The notes: a model not told the origin generated them from the letters alone. DNA of 64,000 bases from JADYZU01 sp964540965 (GCA_964540965.1 CAZIOT010000017.1:32250-96249); one strand, 5' to 3'. Counted from the stretch's first letter, positions 56,201 to 64,000 are shown. Numbers and translations: made by a program.

Positions 56201-57531
56201 TACCGCATTTGCAGCACGATCACCTCGTCGCTGGTCGGATCGGTGCGTTCACGCAGGGTGCGCACCTGTTCCGTCGTCACCGCCGCGCCGGAATTGCCCC
56301 AGGCCTGACGGATGAAGCTGACCACCTCGGCCACTTCGGCATCGGTCAGCGGCACACGGAACGGCGGCATCCGGTAGCTGTCGGGCACCCCGTTCGACAC
56401 CACGCGGCCGGCGCCGTTCAGCACGATGTTGATCGCGCTGTCGGCATGGGGCCCGATCAGCGAGCTTGCCCCCGCCAGCGGCGGCAGGAAGCTGCCCTGC
56501 CCCATCCCGTCGCGACCGTGGCAATAGGAACAACGGTTGAGATAGATCGCCGCCCCCGGATCGCCCGCGCCCGAGGCCAGCATCTCGGTCGTCGCCTCCT
56601 GATACTCCCACAGGGGCGTGTCGGTGGCGGGATCGCCCGGCAGCGATTTCAGGAAATGCGCGATGGCCTGCAAATCCTCGTCGGTCATGAACTGGGTCGA
56701 GTTGTTGAACGCCTCCATCATGCTGCCGAACACCGTGCCATGCACGTTGCGGCCATCGCGCAGATAGGCAACGATGTCCTCCTCGCTCCACCGGCCAAGG
56801 CCGATGTTCATGCCGTTGCGCAGGGGCGGCGCATACCAGCCGTCCAGCAGCGCCCCCGACAGGAACTGCGGGTCGGTATGGTCCAGCGCGACTTCGTTCA
56901 TCAGCTGCGTGCGCGGGGTGTGGCAGGAACCGCAATGGCCCGGCCCCTCGACCAGATAGGCGCCGCGGTTCCACGCCTCGTCCTGCGACGGATCGGGGGT
57001 ATAGGTGCCCCTGTCGTAGAACAGCACGTTCCAGAACTCGAGCGGCCAGCGCAGGTTCATCGGCGAGGGGATCTCGGATTCGCGGTTGGGTTCCGCCACC
57101 GGCTGCACATGGTTCATGAAGTAGTCATAAAGCGCCGCCACATCGGCATCCGTCAGCTTGGCATAGGACGGATAGGGCATCGCCGGATAAAGCCGCCGCC
57201 CATCGGGCGCCACGCCGCGCCGCACCGCATTGTCGAAATCGGCAAGGGTATAGTTGCCGATGCCGTGCTCGGGATCGGGGGTGATGTTGGTCGCGAAGAT
57301 CGACCCCAGCGGCGTGCCCATTTCCAGCCCGCCGGCAAAGGGGGCGCCGTCCTCGGTCGAATGGCAGGCCACGCAATCGGCCAGCCTTGCGGCATATTCG
57401 CCTTCCTCGAGCGTGACCGTCGGTGCCTCGGCCACGCCGTCGAAGGGGCTGGATGGGATGCGGGTGACATACCACCAGACGGCGGCCACCGCGACGACGA
57501 TGACGCCTAGGGTAATCCAGAGCTTTTTCAC
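56200..57531 (-). CDS. Tri-haem cytochrome c subunit of a molybdenum hydroxylase
   Basis: A 443-residue membrane-anchored cytochrome. An N-terminal helix (LWITLGVIVVAVAAVWWYV) is followed by three haem motifs: CVACH (53-57), CGSCH (200-204) and CSYCH (334-338). This matches the cytochrome subunits of membrane-bound alcohol/aldehyde dehydrogenases that pass electrons to ubiquinone or the cytochrome chain. The start is a GTG at 57531. It lies 57 bases after the large-subunit gene, and the hairpin at 57578-57599 falls partly in the gap. Confidence 0.88.
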   Translation of the reverse strand: MKKLWITLGVIVVAVAAVWWYVTRIPSSPFDGVAEAPTVTLEEGEYAARLADCVACHSTEDGAPFAGGLEMGTPLGSIFATNITPDPEHGIGNYTLADFDNAVRRGVAPDGRRLYPAMPYPSYAKLTDADVAALYDYFMNHVQPVAEPNRESEIPSPMNLRWPLEFWNVLFYDRGTYTPDPSQDEAWNRGAYLVEGPGHCGSCHTPRTQLMNEVALDHTDPQFLSGALLDGWYAPPLRNGMNIGLGRWSEEDIVAYLRDGRNVHGTVFGSMMEAFNNSTQFMTDEDLQAIAHFLKSLPGDPATDTPLWEYQEATTEMLASGAGDPGAAIYLNRCSYCHGRDGMGQGSFLPPLAGASSLIGPHADSAINIVLNGAGRVVSNGVPDSYRMPPFRVPLTDAEVAEVVSFIRQAWGNSGAAVTTEQVRTLRERTDPTSDEVIVLQMR

Positions 57532-57577
57532 TGTCCTGACCTGTTCTTGGCTGGCGTTTCAGCTTGGCTTGGAAAGG

Positions 57578-57599
57578 GGTGCGGCCCTCAGGCCGCACC
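57578..57599 (-). repeat. Perfect hairpin over the large-subunit stop codon
   Basis: GGTGCGGCC (57578-57586) pairs with GGCCGCACC (57591-57599). The TGA of the molybdenum subunit (57590-57588) sits in the four-base loop CTCA. It may set the ratio of the large subunit to the cytochrome subunit. Confidence 0.55.
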
Positions 57600-59855
57600 A
57601 CCCCAGCTCAGATCGTGTTCGCGGAAGGGTTGCGTCCGGATCCGCTTGCCGGTGATCTGGAAGATCGCGTTGGCCAGCGCCGGGCCGACCGGCCCGATCG
57701 GCGGCTCGCCGATCTCGTCATAGCGGTCGGCATCGGTCAGGCCGCCGAAATGGACGTGGATTTCCGGAATGTCGCCGATCCGCAGCATCGGATATTCGTC
57801 GTAATTGCCTTCGACGATGCGGCCGTCGCGGATGTTCAGCCCTTCGTTCAGCGCCATGTTCAGCCCGAACAGGGTGCCGCCCTCAAGCTCGACCTGCACC
57901 GCGTCGCGGTTCATGATCCGGCCGGAATCGAAGGCCACGTCGACGCGGTGGACGGTCAGCTTGCCCTCGCGCGTCACCTCGGCATGGACCACGGCGCCCA
58001 GGGTGGTGCCATGTTCGGACCGCCCGCCCATGCCCCAGTTGCCGATGGCAACGCCGCGGGCCTGCCCTTCGGGCAGCGGTGTGCCCCAGCCCGATTGCGT
58101 GCGCAATTCCTCGAGGATCTTGACCCAGCCGGGATCGGACCACTTGGAATAGAGCGCGATGCGGTAGTCCAGCGTATCCTGCCCGGCGGCATTCGCCATC
58201 TCGTCGATGAAGCTTTCGACGAAGAAGATGGTCGAATTATAGCCGGGGCCGCGGTAAGGCCCGGTAAGGACGTGGAAATCGGGCACCACCACCGATTCCA
58301 CCTGCGCGTTTTCCAGCACCAGCGGAAAGGCGGTGTCACCGATCCCCATGCTGAAAAAGCCCGGCCCCCCCGACACGCGCGCCAGAAGCGAGGTCGGCAA
58401 CCCGTCCTCGCCCAGACGCGCCTTGAGCATCCCGGCCATCAGCGGGCGATAGCGCCCCTGCCGGGTCGCTTCCTCGCGGCTCCAGATCGTGTGGACCGGG
58501 ACGCCGGGGTATTGCTGCGCCACTGCCACCACGGTGCGGGCATCGTCGGAAAACACCCGCCGCCCGAACCCGCCGCCGACAAAGGTCTGGTGAACCTCGA
58601 TATTGTCGGGGTTGACGCCGGTCTGCTGCACCGCCATCGACCAGGCCATCTGGGTATGCTGCGACGGATGCCACATCTCGACCCGGTCTTCGGTCACCAT
58701 GGCGGTGCCGTTCAGCGGCTCCATCGGCATCTGTTCGCAATAGGGCGTGAGGTAGCGCGCCTCGACGATGGTGCCGCCCTTTTCGAAATCGGCATTCACA
58801 TCACCGACCGAAAGCAGGACATCGCCCGCGGTCTCGACCGCGGCCAGCGCCGCATCGTTCATCATCTTGGTGTCGGTCCATTTCACGCCCGGACCGTCGT
58901 CCCATTCGATGGGCATCGCATCCAGCGCGGTGCGCGCCTGCCAGTAATGGTCGGCGATGACCGCGACCCCCGATTGCACCGGGCCGACGCCAAAGGGGAA
59001 CGGCGGTTCGACCCTGTTCGGCTCGGCCAGGTCGGTCGGCGTGATCTCGACCGCGGCGCGGACGCCGGGCATGTTGCGGATCGCCTCGAAATCAAAGGAT
59101 TTCAGCCGGCCGCCCATGACCGGGCTTTGCCGCAGCGCGGCATAGACCATGTCGGGCAGGCGCACGTCCATGCCATAGATCGCGGTGCCGTTGGTGATCT
59201 GCGGGATCTGGATCTTGGGCGGGGATTCCTTGCCCAGGAAGGTCCATTCCTCGCGCGGTTTCGGGGTCGGTTCGGCCTCGAATGTCACCGCGGCGGCCTC
59301 GGCCAGGAAATCGGTGAAGGGCGCCGAATTGCCGCTGCCGGCATGGGTCAGCACGCCTTCGGCCACCGTAATCTCGGCCGCATCCACGCCCCAGGCGGCG
59401 CCGGCCGCGACCTTGAGCCGTTCACGCGCCCCGGCGGCAGCGCCCAGATAGGCATCGCGCCGCGGCTGGCTGGTCGACCGGCCCGAGAAATAGCCCAGCG
59501 GTCCGCCGACATTGCCATAGAAATTGCCCTGCTTCCAGTTGCGGTTGGGCGAGGCATATTCGGCCTTGAGATCATCCCAGCGCGGGGCAAGCTCCTCATA
59601 GACATAGGAAATCGCCTGCGTCAGCACGCCGTTGCCGATGTCGGGATGCGCGACATAGACGATGACCTTGCCATCGGGCTGGATGGCGATCCATGGCGTG
59701 AATTCGGTGGTGCCGGCGGGTTGTTCGGTGCCCCATGGCGCGGCATCGGTGTAGCCGGCCTGGAGCCTGGTGCCCATGACCAGCGCGCCGCCGGCGCCCA
59801 GCACGGACACCATGAAGCCGCGGCGGTTCATCTTGGGGGTGAATGCGTCGTTCAT
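57588..59855 (-). CDS. Molybdenum hydroxylase large subunit (xanthine dehydrogenase family, IorB-like)
   Basis: A 755-residue Tat-exported protein: MNRRGFMVSVLGAGGALVMG is a twin-arginine signal. It contains GGGFGRR and AVQQTGVNPDNIEVHQ of the molybdopterin-binding fold and the C-terminal EIGEPPIGPVGPALANAI with the catalytic glutamate. This is the single-polypeptide form seen in isoquinoline 1-oxidoreductase and membrane aldehyde dehydrogenases. The substrate is probably an aldehyde or N-heterocycle. The ATG at 59855 follows GGGAGGG. Confidence 0.9.
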   Translation of the reverse strand: MNDAFTPKMNRRGFMVSVLGAGGALVMGTRLQAGYTDAAPWGTEQPAGTTEFTPWIAIQPDGKVIVYVAHPDIGNGVLTQAISYVYEELAPRWDDLKAEYASPNRNWKQGNFYGNVGGPLGYFSGRSTSQPRRDAYLGAAAGARERLKVAAGAAWGVDAAEITVAEGVLTHAGSGNSAPFTDFLAEAAAVTFEAEPTPKPREEWTFLGKESPPKIQIPQITNGTAIYGMDVRLPDMVYAALRQSPVMGGRLKSFDFEAIRNMPGVRAAVEITPTDLAEPNRVEPPFPFGVGPVQSGVAVIADHYWQARTALDAMPIEWDDGPGVKWTDTKMMNDAALAAVETAGDVLLSVGDVNADFEKGGTIVEARYLTPYCEQMPMEPLNGTAMVTEDRVEMWHPSQHTQMAWSMAVQQTGVNPDNIEVHQTFVGGGFGRRVFSDDARTVVAVAQQYPGVPVHTIWSREEATRQGRYRPLMAGMLKARLGEDGLPTSLLARVSGGPGFFSMGIGDTAFPLVLENAQVESVVVPDFHVLTGPYRGPGYNSTIFFVESFIDEMANAAGQDTLDYRIALYSKWSDPGWVKILEELRTQSGWGTPLPEGQARGVAIGNWGMGGRSEHGTTLGAVVHAEVTREGKLTVHRVDVAFDSGRIMNRDAVQVELEGGTLFGLNMALNEGLNIRDGRIVEGNYDEYPMLRIGDIPEIHVHFGGLTDADRYDEIGEPPIGPVGPALANAIFQITGKRIRTQPFREHDLSWGGAA

Positions 59856-59869
59856 CTCTGGCCCTCCCC

Positions 59870-60328
59870 TCAGGTCCGCATGATTTCGGCGGCGCGATGG
59901 ATCGCGGCGCGAACACGCGGATAGGTGCCGCAACGGCAGATGTTGTCGACATACAGGTCGATGTCGTCATCGGTCGGATTCGGGTTCGCTTCCAGCAGCG
60001 CCGCCGCCGCCATCAGCATCCCCGACTGGCAGTAGCCGCATTGCGGCACGTTCATTTCCGCCCAGACGGTCTGCAGCGGATGCTGCCCCGCCGGGTCCAG
60101 CGCCTCGATGGTGCGGATTTCCGCACCGGCCAGGGAATCGACCGGGATCTGGCAGGACCGCAGCGCCTGCCCGTCGACGTGAACCGTGCAGGCACCGCAT
60201 TGCGCGATGCCGCAGCCGAATTTGGTGCCGGTCAGCCCCAGATGATCGCGCAGCACCCAGAGCAGCGGCGTTTCGGGCGCGGCATCGACCTCCATGGTCT
60301 GGCCGTTGATGTTCAGGGAATACGACAC
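59870..60328 (-). CDS. [2Fe-2S] small subunit of the molybdenum hydroxylase (IorA-like)
   Basis: A 152-residue protein with two [2Fe-2S] centres: the plant-ferredoxin-type cysteines C39, C44, C47 and C59 (FGCGIAQCGACTVH) and the second cluster C97, C100, C131 and C133 (CGYCQSG and CRCGTY). It links the molybdenum site to the cytochrome subunit. It starts at the GTG at 60328 after GAGGAGG. The 181 bases upstream, shared with the sulfur operon, hold the divergent promoters. Confidence 0.92.
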   Translation of the reverse strand: MSYSLNINGQTMEVDAAPETPLLWVLRDHLGLTGTKFGCGIAQCGACTVHVDGQALRSCQIPVDSLAGAEIRTIEALDPAGQHPLQTVWAEMNVPQCGYCQSGMLMAAAALLEANPNPTDDDIDLYVDNICRCGTYPRVRAAIHRAAEIMRT

Positions 60329-60404
60329 GGGTTCCTCCTCAGGTTCGAACGGTATCCGCAGCGGGCCGCTCATCACGACGGCGCTACGGCTCCTCACACC
60401 GCAC

Positions 60405-60433
60405 TTGACAGAATGTTGCGGTTGGCCTTCCCT
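60405..60433 (+). promoter_or_regulatory. Possible -35 element of the sulfur-oxidation operon
   Basis: TTGACA at 60405-60410 is a perfect -35, but no good -10 follows at 16-18 bases (TTCCCT at 60428). It is the best candidate in the 181-base divergent region; activation by a regulator would be needed. No regulator gene (SoxR) is in the window. Confidence 0.25.
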
Positions 60434-60509
60434 AAAGGCAAGAGAAAACGGGCACTCTGTCCCATTTTCCGCCCCGGCGTAAGGCCGTGCGCCCTAGGGA
60501 GGTCAGCCA

Positions 60510-60830
60510 ATGCGCAGCCAGACCCACCAGAGAGGGAGGTTATCCCTTGCCGCCATCGTCGTTTTATCCCTTTTGCCACAGATACTTGCTGCGGATGACA
60601 CCGCCGGCGCCGCCCTTGCGCCGGCCTGCTTTACCTGCCACGGCATCGACGGGCGCAACGCGGGCGCGATCCCGGCCTTGGCAGGAAGAACCGAGACAGA
60701 CCTGTCGGAAATGCTGACCGGATTTGCCGACGGCAGCCGTCCGGGCACGATCATGCCGCGCCTTGTGTCCGGCTATACGCCCGAGGAACTGGCGGCACTC
60801 GCGGCCTATTTCGCGAAGGTGACGCCATGA
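60510..60830 (+). CDS. soxE: Monohaem cytochrome c, partner of the flavoprotein (SoxE/FccA-like)
   Basis: A 106-residue periplasmic class I cytochrome. A signal peptide (LSLAAIVVLSLLPQILAADD) precedes the haem motif CFTCH at 40-44, and M82 in TIMPRL is the likely sixth ligand. It sits immediately before soxF, with 4 bases of overlap, and so probably forms the haem subunit of a flavocytochrome c sulfide dehydrogenase. The gene name is by position; the protein is short for SoxE, and FccA is an alternative. Confidence 0.82.
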   Translation: MRSQTHQRGRLSLAAIVVLSLLPQILAADDTAGAALAPACFTCHGIDGRNAGAIPALAGRTETDLSEMLTGFADGSRPGTIMPRLVSGYTPEELAALAAYFAKVTP

Positions 60831-62086
60831 GGATCGCCCGCCGCAGCCTGCTTCAGGGTCTGGCCACCCTGCCCCTTGCCGCGCCGCTGCTGGCGCAGGC
60901 CGCGCCGGCGCGCGTTACCGTGCTGGGCGGCGGCTTTGGCGGCGCCGCCGTCGCCCGCACCCTGCGCCGGCTGGCGCCCGAGGTGGCCGTGACCCTGATC
61001 GACCGCGCGCCACAAATCCATTCCTGCCCGTTCTCGAACGGCGTCCTTGGCGGCCTCTGGGGCGAAGATCGCATCACCTTTGGCTATGACGGGCTGGCCG
61101 GCGCCGGCATCGCCGTGGTGCAGGCCGAGGCCACCGCGCTCGACCCGGCGACCCGCGCGGTGACGCTGGCCGATGGCACCGTCATCGACGCCGATTTCAC
61201 CGTGCTCTCGCCCGGGATCGCGCTGAATTACAGCGCCATAGAGGGCTATTCCGAGGATGCGGCGCAGGTCATGCCGCATGCCTGGACCGCCGGGGCGCAG
61301 ACCAGCCTGCTGCGCGGTCAGCTTCAGGCGATGCCGGATGGCGGCACCGTGGTCATCGCCGTGCCGCGCCCGCCCTTCCGCTGCCCCCCCGGCCCCTACG
61401 AACGCGCCTCGCTGATTGCGCATTACCTTCAGTCGGCGAAACCGGCGTCAAAGATCCTGATCCTCGACGCGCAGGACGGTTTCTCGAAACAGGGCCTGTT
61501 CGAAGAGGCCTGGGCCGCGCTTTACCCCGGCATGATCGAACGCATTCCCGGCGCGGAATCGGGCGAGGTGCTGTCGGTCGACCCTGCCAGCATGCGCGTC
61601 TCGACCGCGTTCGACGATGTGACGGCGGCTGTCGCCAACATCATCCCGCCGCAGACGGCGGGGGCGATCGCGGTGGCGGCGGGGCTGGATCAGGGGCTTG
61701 GCTGGTGCCCGGTCGATGGCGTCACCCTTGAATCCGCCGTCGCGCCGGGCGTCCATGTCATCGGCGATGCCGCCATTTCCGGCGACATGCCGAAATCGGG
61801 CTTCAGCGCCCACCAGCAGGGTATGGCCTGCGCCGCCGCCATCGCCGCGCGGATCGCCGGCGCAGACCCGGTGGCGCACAAGCTTCTCAACACCTGCTAC
61901 AGTCTGGCCGCGCCCGGCTATGGCTTTTCCGTCGCCGATGTCTATGAACAACGCCCCGAGGGCATCGCTTCGATCGGCACCGCGCCGAATACCACGGCGC
62001 TGGGCGCCGATGCTGCAACCCATTCCGCCGAGGCGGCGTTTGCCGAATCATGGTTCGATACGATCACATCGGAACTCTGGGGCTGA
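60827..62086 (+). CDS. soxF: Flavocytochrome c sulfide dehydrogenase flavoprotein
   Basis: A 419-residue FAD protein. The Tat-type signal MRIARRSLLQGLATLPLAAP precedes GGGFGG (34-39). C67 (IHSCPFS) is the covalent FAD-linking cysteine, and C186 (PFRCPPGPYE) and C357 (LLNTCYSL) match the redox disulfide pair. It oxidises sulfide to sulfur or polysulfide. Overlaps the cytochrome gene at its start and soxX at its end. Confidence 0.93.
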   Translation: MRIARRSLLQGLATLPLAAPLLAQAAPARVTVLGGGFGGAAVARTLRRLAPEVAVTLIDRAPQIHSCPFSNGVLGGLWGEDRITFGYDGLAGAGIAVVQAEATALDPATRAVTLADGTVIDADFTVLSPGIALNYSAIEGYSEDAAQVMPHAWTAGAQTSLLRGQLQAMPDGGTVVIAVPRPPFRCPPGPYERASLIAHYLQSAKPASKILILDAQDGFSKQGLFEEAWAALYPGMIERIPGAESGEVLSVDPASMRVSTAFDDVTAAVANIIPPQTAGAIAVAAGLDQGLGWCPVDGVTLESAVAPGVHVIGDAAISGDMPKSGFSAHQQGMACAAAIAARIAGADPVAHKLLNTCYSLAAPGYGFSVADVYEQRPEGIASIGTAPNTTALGADAATHSAEAAFAESWFDTITSELWG

Positions 62087-62439
62087 TGCTGGTGCTGGCC
62101 CAGACCGCCGCGGCGCAGGACGCCGCGCGCGGCGCGCAACTGATGTTTGCGACCGAGAAGGGCAATTGCACCATCTGCCACGCCATCCCCGGCCTTGGCC
62201 TGCCCGATGCGGCGCAGGGCGACATCGGCCCCTCCCTTGCCGGCGTCGGCGCCCGCTGGTCGCAGGCCGATCTTGTCGCCATCATCACCGACCCGCGCCG
62301 TTTCATGCCCGACACGATCATGCCGGCCTTTGGCGTGACCGAAGGGCTGACCGGCGTCGCCGTGGCCTATCGCGGCCGGCCGATCCTGACCGGGGACGAG
62401 ATCGCCGATATCGCCGCCTATCTAGCGGGGCTCCAATGA
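62050..62439 (+). CDS. soxX: Sulfur-oxidation cytochrome SoxX
   Basis: A 129-residue periplasmic cytochrome with haem motif CTICH at 40-44 (GNCTICHAIPG) and M91 (DTIMPAF) as the likely ligand. It is the small subunit of the SoxXA enzyme that attaches thiosulfate to SoxY. I took the ATG at 62050, overlapping soxF by 37 bases, since it gives a full signal peptide (GLMLVLAQTAAAQ); the ATG at 62086 (TGATG with the soxF stop) would leave only about 10 residues of it. Confidence 0.88.
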   Translation: MVRYDHIGTLGLMLVLAQTAAAQDAARGAQLMFATEKGNCTICHAIPGLGLPDAAQGDIGPSLAGVGARWSQADLVAIITDPRRFMPDTIMPAFGVTEGLTGVAVAYRGRPILTGDEIADIAAYLAGLQ

Positions 62440-62900
62440 CCAAGAACCCACCACCGGGGCGGCGCGCCTTTCTGGCCGGGCTGGCCGCGATCACCGTCGT
62501 GCCCCTGCCCGCCTTTGCCACGCCGGACGAGGTTGCCGCGGCGATCCTTGCCACCTTCGGCGACCGGCCCGTCAGCGACGGCCCGATCACAATCGAGGCG
62601 CCGCCCCTGGCCGAAACCGGCAATTCGGTGCCGATCACCATCCGCGTCGACCGGCCGATGGCCGCCGCCGACCGCATCCTGCGGGTGGCGCTGTTTTCCG
62701 AAATGAACCCCCGCCCCAAGGTGTTCGAAGCCGCCTTCGGCCCGGCCGCGGCCGAGGCCCGCGTCACCACCAACATCCGCCTGAACGGCACCCAGACCAT
62801 CCTTTGCGTGGCCGAGGCGGCGGACGGCACGCTGATCCGCGCCGCGCAGGAAATCCGCGTGGTCGTCGGCGCCTGCACCACGCTGGAGATCCAGTTCTGA
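62436..62900 (+). CDS. soxY: SoxY-like sulfur carrier protein, with an atypical C-terminus
   Basis: A 154-residue Tat-exported protein (GRRAFLAGLAAITVVPL) of the SoxY family: GNSVPITIRVDRP, NPRPKVFEAAFGP and TTNIRLNGTQTILCVAEAADG match the fold. Canonical SoxY ends with Gly-Gly-Cys-Gly-Gly; here the last residues are VGACTTLEIQF, so C147 is followed by seven residues instead of two and lacks the flanking glycines. The reading frame is clean and overlaps soxX (ATGA) and soxZ (TGATG). Assignment as carrier is by family; activity is uncertain. Confidence 0.82.
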   Translation: MTKNPPPGRRAFLAGLAAITVVPLPAFATPDEVAAAILATFGDRPVSDGPITIEAPPLAETGNSVPITIRVDRPMAAADRILRVALFSEMNPRPKVFEAAFGPAAAEARVTTNIRLNGTQTILCVAEAADGTLIRAAQEIRVVVGACTTLEIQF

Positions 62901-63220
62901 TGTTCAACACCCGCATCCGCGTTCCCGATCAGGCCACCGCCGGCGCCTTTGTCGAAATCCGCGCCATGGTGATGCATCCGATGGACAACGGCTATTCCTA
63001 TACCACCCAGGGCACGGTGATCCCGGTCGACATCATCACCGATTTCACCTGCCGCTATCTGGGGGACGAGGTGATCCGCGTCCGGCTTGAACCCGGCATC
63101 TCGGCCAATCCGATCTTCACCTTCAGCCTTGTCGCCACCGCCACCGGCCCGGTCGATTTCGAATGGATCGACCAGCACGGCACCGTCACCACGGCAAGCG
63201 CGACCCTGACCGTGACATGA
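62900..63220 (+). CDS. soxZ: Sulfur-oxidation protein SoxZ
   Basis: A 106-residue immunoglobulin-like protein that forms the dimer with SoxY. RIRVPDQATAGAFVEIRAMV, MHPMDNGY, ISANPIFTFSLVATATG and FEWIDQHG are typical. No signal peptide, as expected since it is exported with Tat-borne SoxY. The start ATG shares its A with the soxY stop; the end overlaps the soxA start by ATGA. Confidence 0.9.
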   Translation: MFNTRIRVPDQATAGAFVEIRAMVMHPMDNGYSYTTQGTVIPVDIITDFTCRYLGDEVIRVRLEPGISANPIFTFSLVATATGPVDFEWIDQHGTVTTASATLTVT

Positions 63221-63951
63221 GGGCGCTGGCCCTCACCCTGGCCCTGGCCCTGGCCGCACCGGCCGCAGCGCAAGAGGCGCCGGTCTCGGGCTATGACTAT
63301 CTCATGCCGGAAACACAGGCGCTTCAGGACGACGATTTCGCCAATCCGGGGATGCTCTGGGTCGATCAGGGCGCCGCCATCTGGGACAGCGCCGGCTGTT
63401 CCGGCTGCCATGCCGCCGCCGAGATGGTGGGCGTCGGCGCGCGCTATCCTTTGTGGTCCGGGGACGAACAGCGCATCCTGACCCTGACCGACCGCATCAA
63501 CCTGTGCCGCACCGAAAATCAGGACGCCCCGGCCTATGCCCATGACGACGCCGATCTTGTCGCCCTGACGACCTGGATCCGCCACCAGTCGCGCGGCCTG
63601 CCGGTCTCGGTCGCGATTGACGGTCCGGCGGCCGCGGCCTTTGAACGCGGGCGCATCTACTATGAAACCCCGCGCGGGCAACTCGACCTCTCCTGCGCCG
63701 ATTGCCATGTCCGCAACGAAGGCAACCGCCTGCGGGGCGAGATTGTCAGCCAGGGGCAGGTCAACGGCTTTCCGATCTACCGCCAGCTTTGGCAGGACAT
63801 CGGCTCGGTCGACCGCATGATCCGCTGGTGCCACGAATCGGTGCGCGCCGAACCGCCGGCCGAAGGCGACCCCATGTGGGCCGATCTGGAGCTTTACCTT
63901 TCGGCCCGCGGCAACGGCCTGACGGTCGAAACACCCGCCCTGCGCCGCTAG
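63217..63951 (+). CDS. soxA: Sulfur-oxidation dihaem cytochrome SoxA
   Basis: A 244-residue protein with signal MRALALTLALALAAPAAAQE. Haem motifs are CSGCH (61-65) and CADCH (160-164), and the haem-ligand cysteines are C97 (INLCRT) and C205 (IRWCHESVRAEP), the second being the active-site persulfide cysteine. With SoxX it conjugates thiosulfate to SoxY. The stop is at 63949-63951; soxB, which usually follows, would be outside the window. The last 49 bases show no gene start. Confidence 0.93.
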   Translation: MRALALTLALALAAPAAAQEAPVSGYDYLMPETQALQDDDFANPGMLWVDQGAAIWDSAGCSGCHAAAEMVGVGARYPLWSGDEQRILTLTDRINLCRTENQDAPAYAHDDADLVALTTWIRHQSRGLPVSVAIDGPAAAAFERGRIYYETPRGQLDLSCADCHVRNEGNRLRGEIVSQGQVNGFPIYRQLWQDIGSVDRMIRWCHESVRAEPPAEGDPMWADLELYLSARGNGLTVETPALRR

Positions 63952-64000
63952 AGGGCGTCTTCATTTAGGGGATTCCCCGTTGCCGTGAGTTCTGATTCAA

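Noticed and set aside
62436..62900. SoxY as a frameshifted pseudogene
   Set aside because: The frame is intact through the last codon, the stop overlaps soxZ in the usual coupled way, and the rest of the protein is well conserved.

Overview
The window is chromosomal DNA from a high-GC alphaproteobacterium, most likely of the Rhodobacterales (Paracoccus/Rhodobacter type). Support comes from a 5-aminolevulinate synthase (Shemin pathway) paired with a V4R-domain regulator, Sox sulfur-oxidation genes, a methylmalonyl-CoA epimerase next to a small DUF1467 membrane protein, and dense GC-rich genes that overlap by ATGA or TGATG. I saw no rRNA, tRNA, phage, transposase or CRISPR array.

Layout. 1-9446 is mostly housekeeping: prpE (cut by the left edge), a Cys-pair protein, nadK, cspA, gdhA, glyA, a methyltransferase, a DUF1801 protein, a HlyIII/PAQR membrane protein, an M48 lipoprotein protease and a small unknown. 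9465-19006 carries a DUF167 protein, a class II deacetylase-like hydrolase, a GMC oxidoreductase, a nitroreductase, an EI24/CysZ-like membrane protein, the epimerase-DUF1467 pair, a response regulator, a GNAT enzyme and an exported DUF1800/DUF1501 pair. 19106-27859 holds aspS (with an unusual insertion), a cyclopropane-fatty-acid synthase-type methyltransferase, pabB plus a PabC-like enzyme, and carB. A low-GC DUF2971 gene (27861-28778) is wedged between carB and the next cluster with one spare base on each side.

28780-40013 is a carbohydrate catabolic island: an eleven-gene minus-strand operon (enolase-superfamily dehydratase, acetoacetate-decarboxylase-like protein, 2-hydroxyacid dehydrogenase, RhaS/RbsB-type ABC importer, FadR-type regulator, Gfo/Idh dehydrogenase, TIM-barrel isomerase, RhaM-type mutarotase) and a divergent short-chain dehydrogenase, with a perfect FadR-family operator between them. 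40201-43767 has a NYN-domain protein, aminolevulinate synthase and its probable V4R/AAA+/Fis regulator. 44164-51493 is a plus-strand operon of a branched-chain-amino-acid-type ABC importer with two dehydrogenases and an alpha/beta hydrolase. 51557-55924 is an RND efflux pair. 56200-60328 is a three-subunit molybdenum hydroxylase with a tri-haem cytochrome c subunit. Divergent from it, 60510-63951 is a sulfur-oxidation operon (cytochrome c, soxF, soxX, soxY, soxZ, soxA) that runs toward the right edge.

The most unusual observations are a SoxY that lacks the normal C-terminal Gly-Gly-Cys-Gly-Gly arm, a roughly 80-residue lower-GC insertion in AspRS, a degenerate AAA+ V4R regulator beside aminolevulinate synthase, the unassigned sugar pathway with an acetoacetate-decarboxylase-like enzyme, and several palindromic elements placed exactly at the stop codons of convergent genes.
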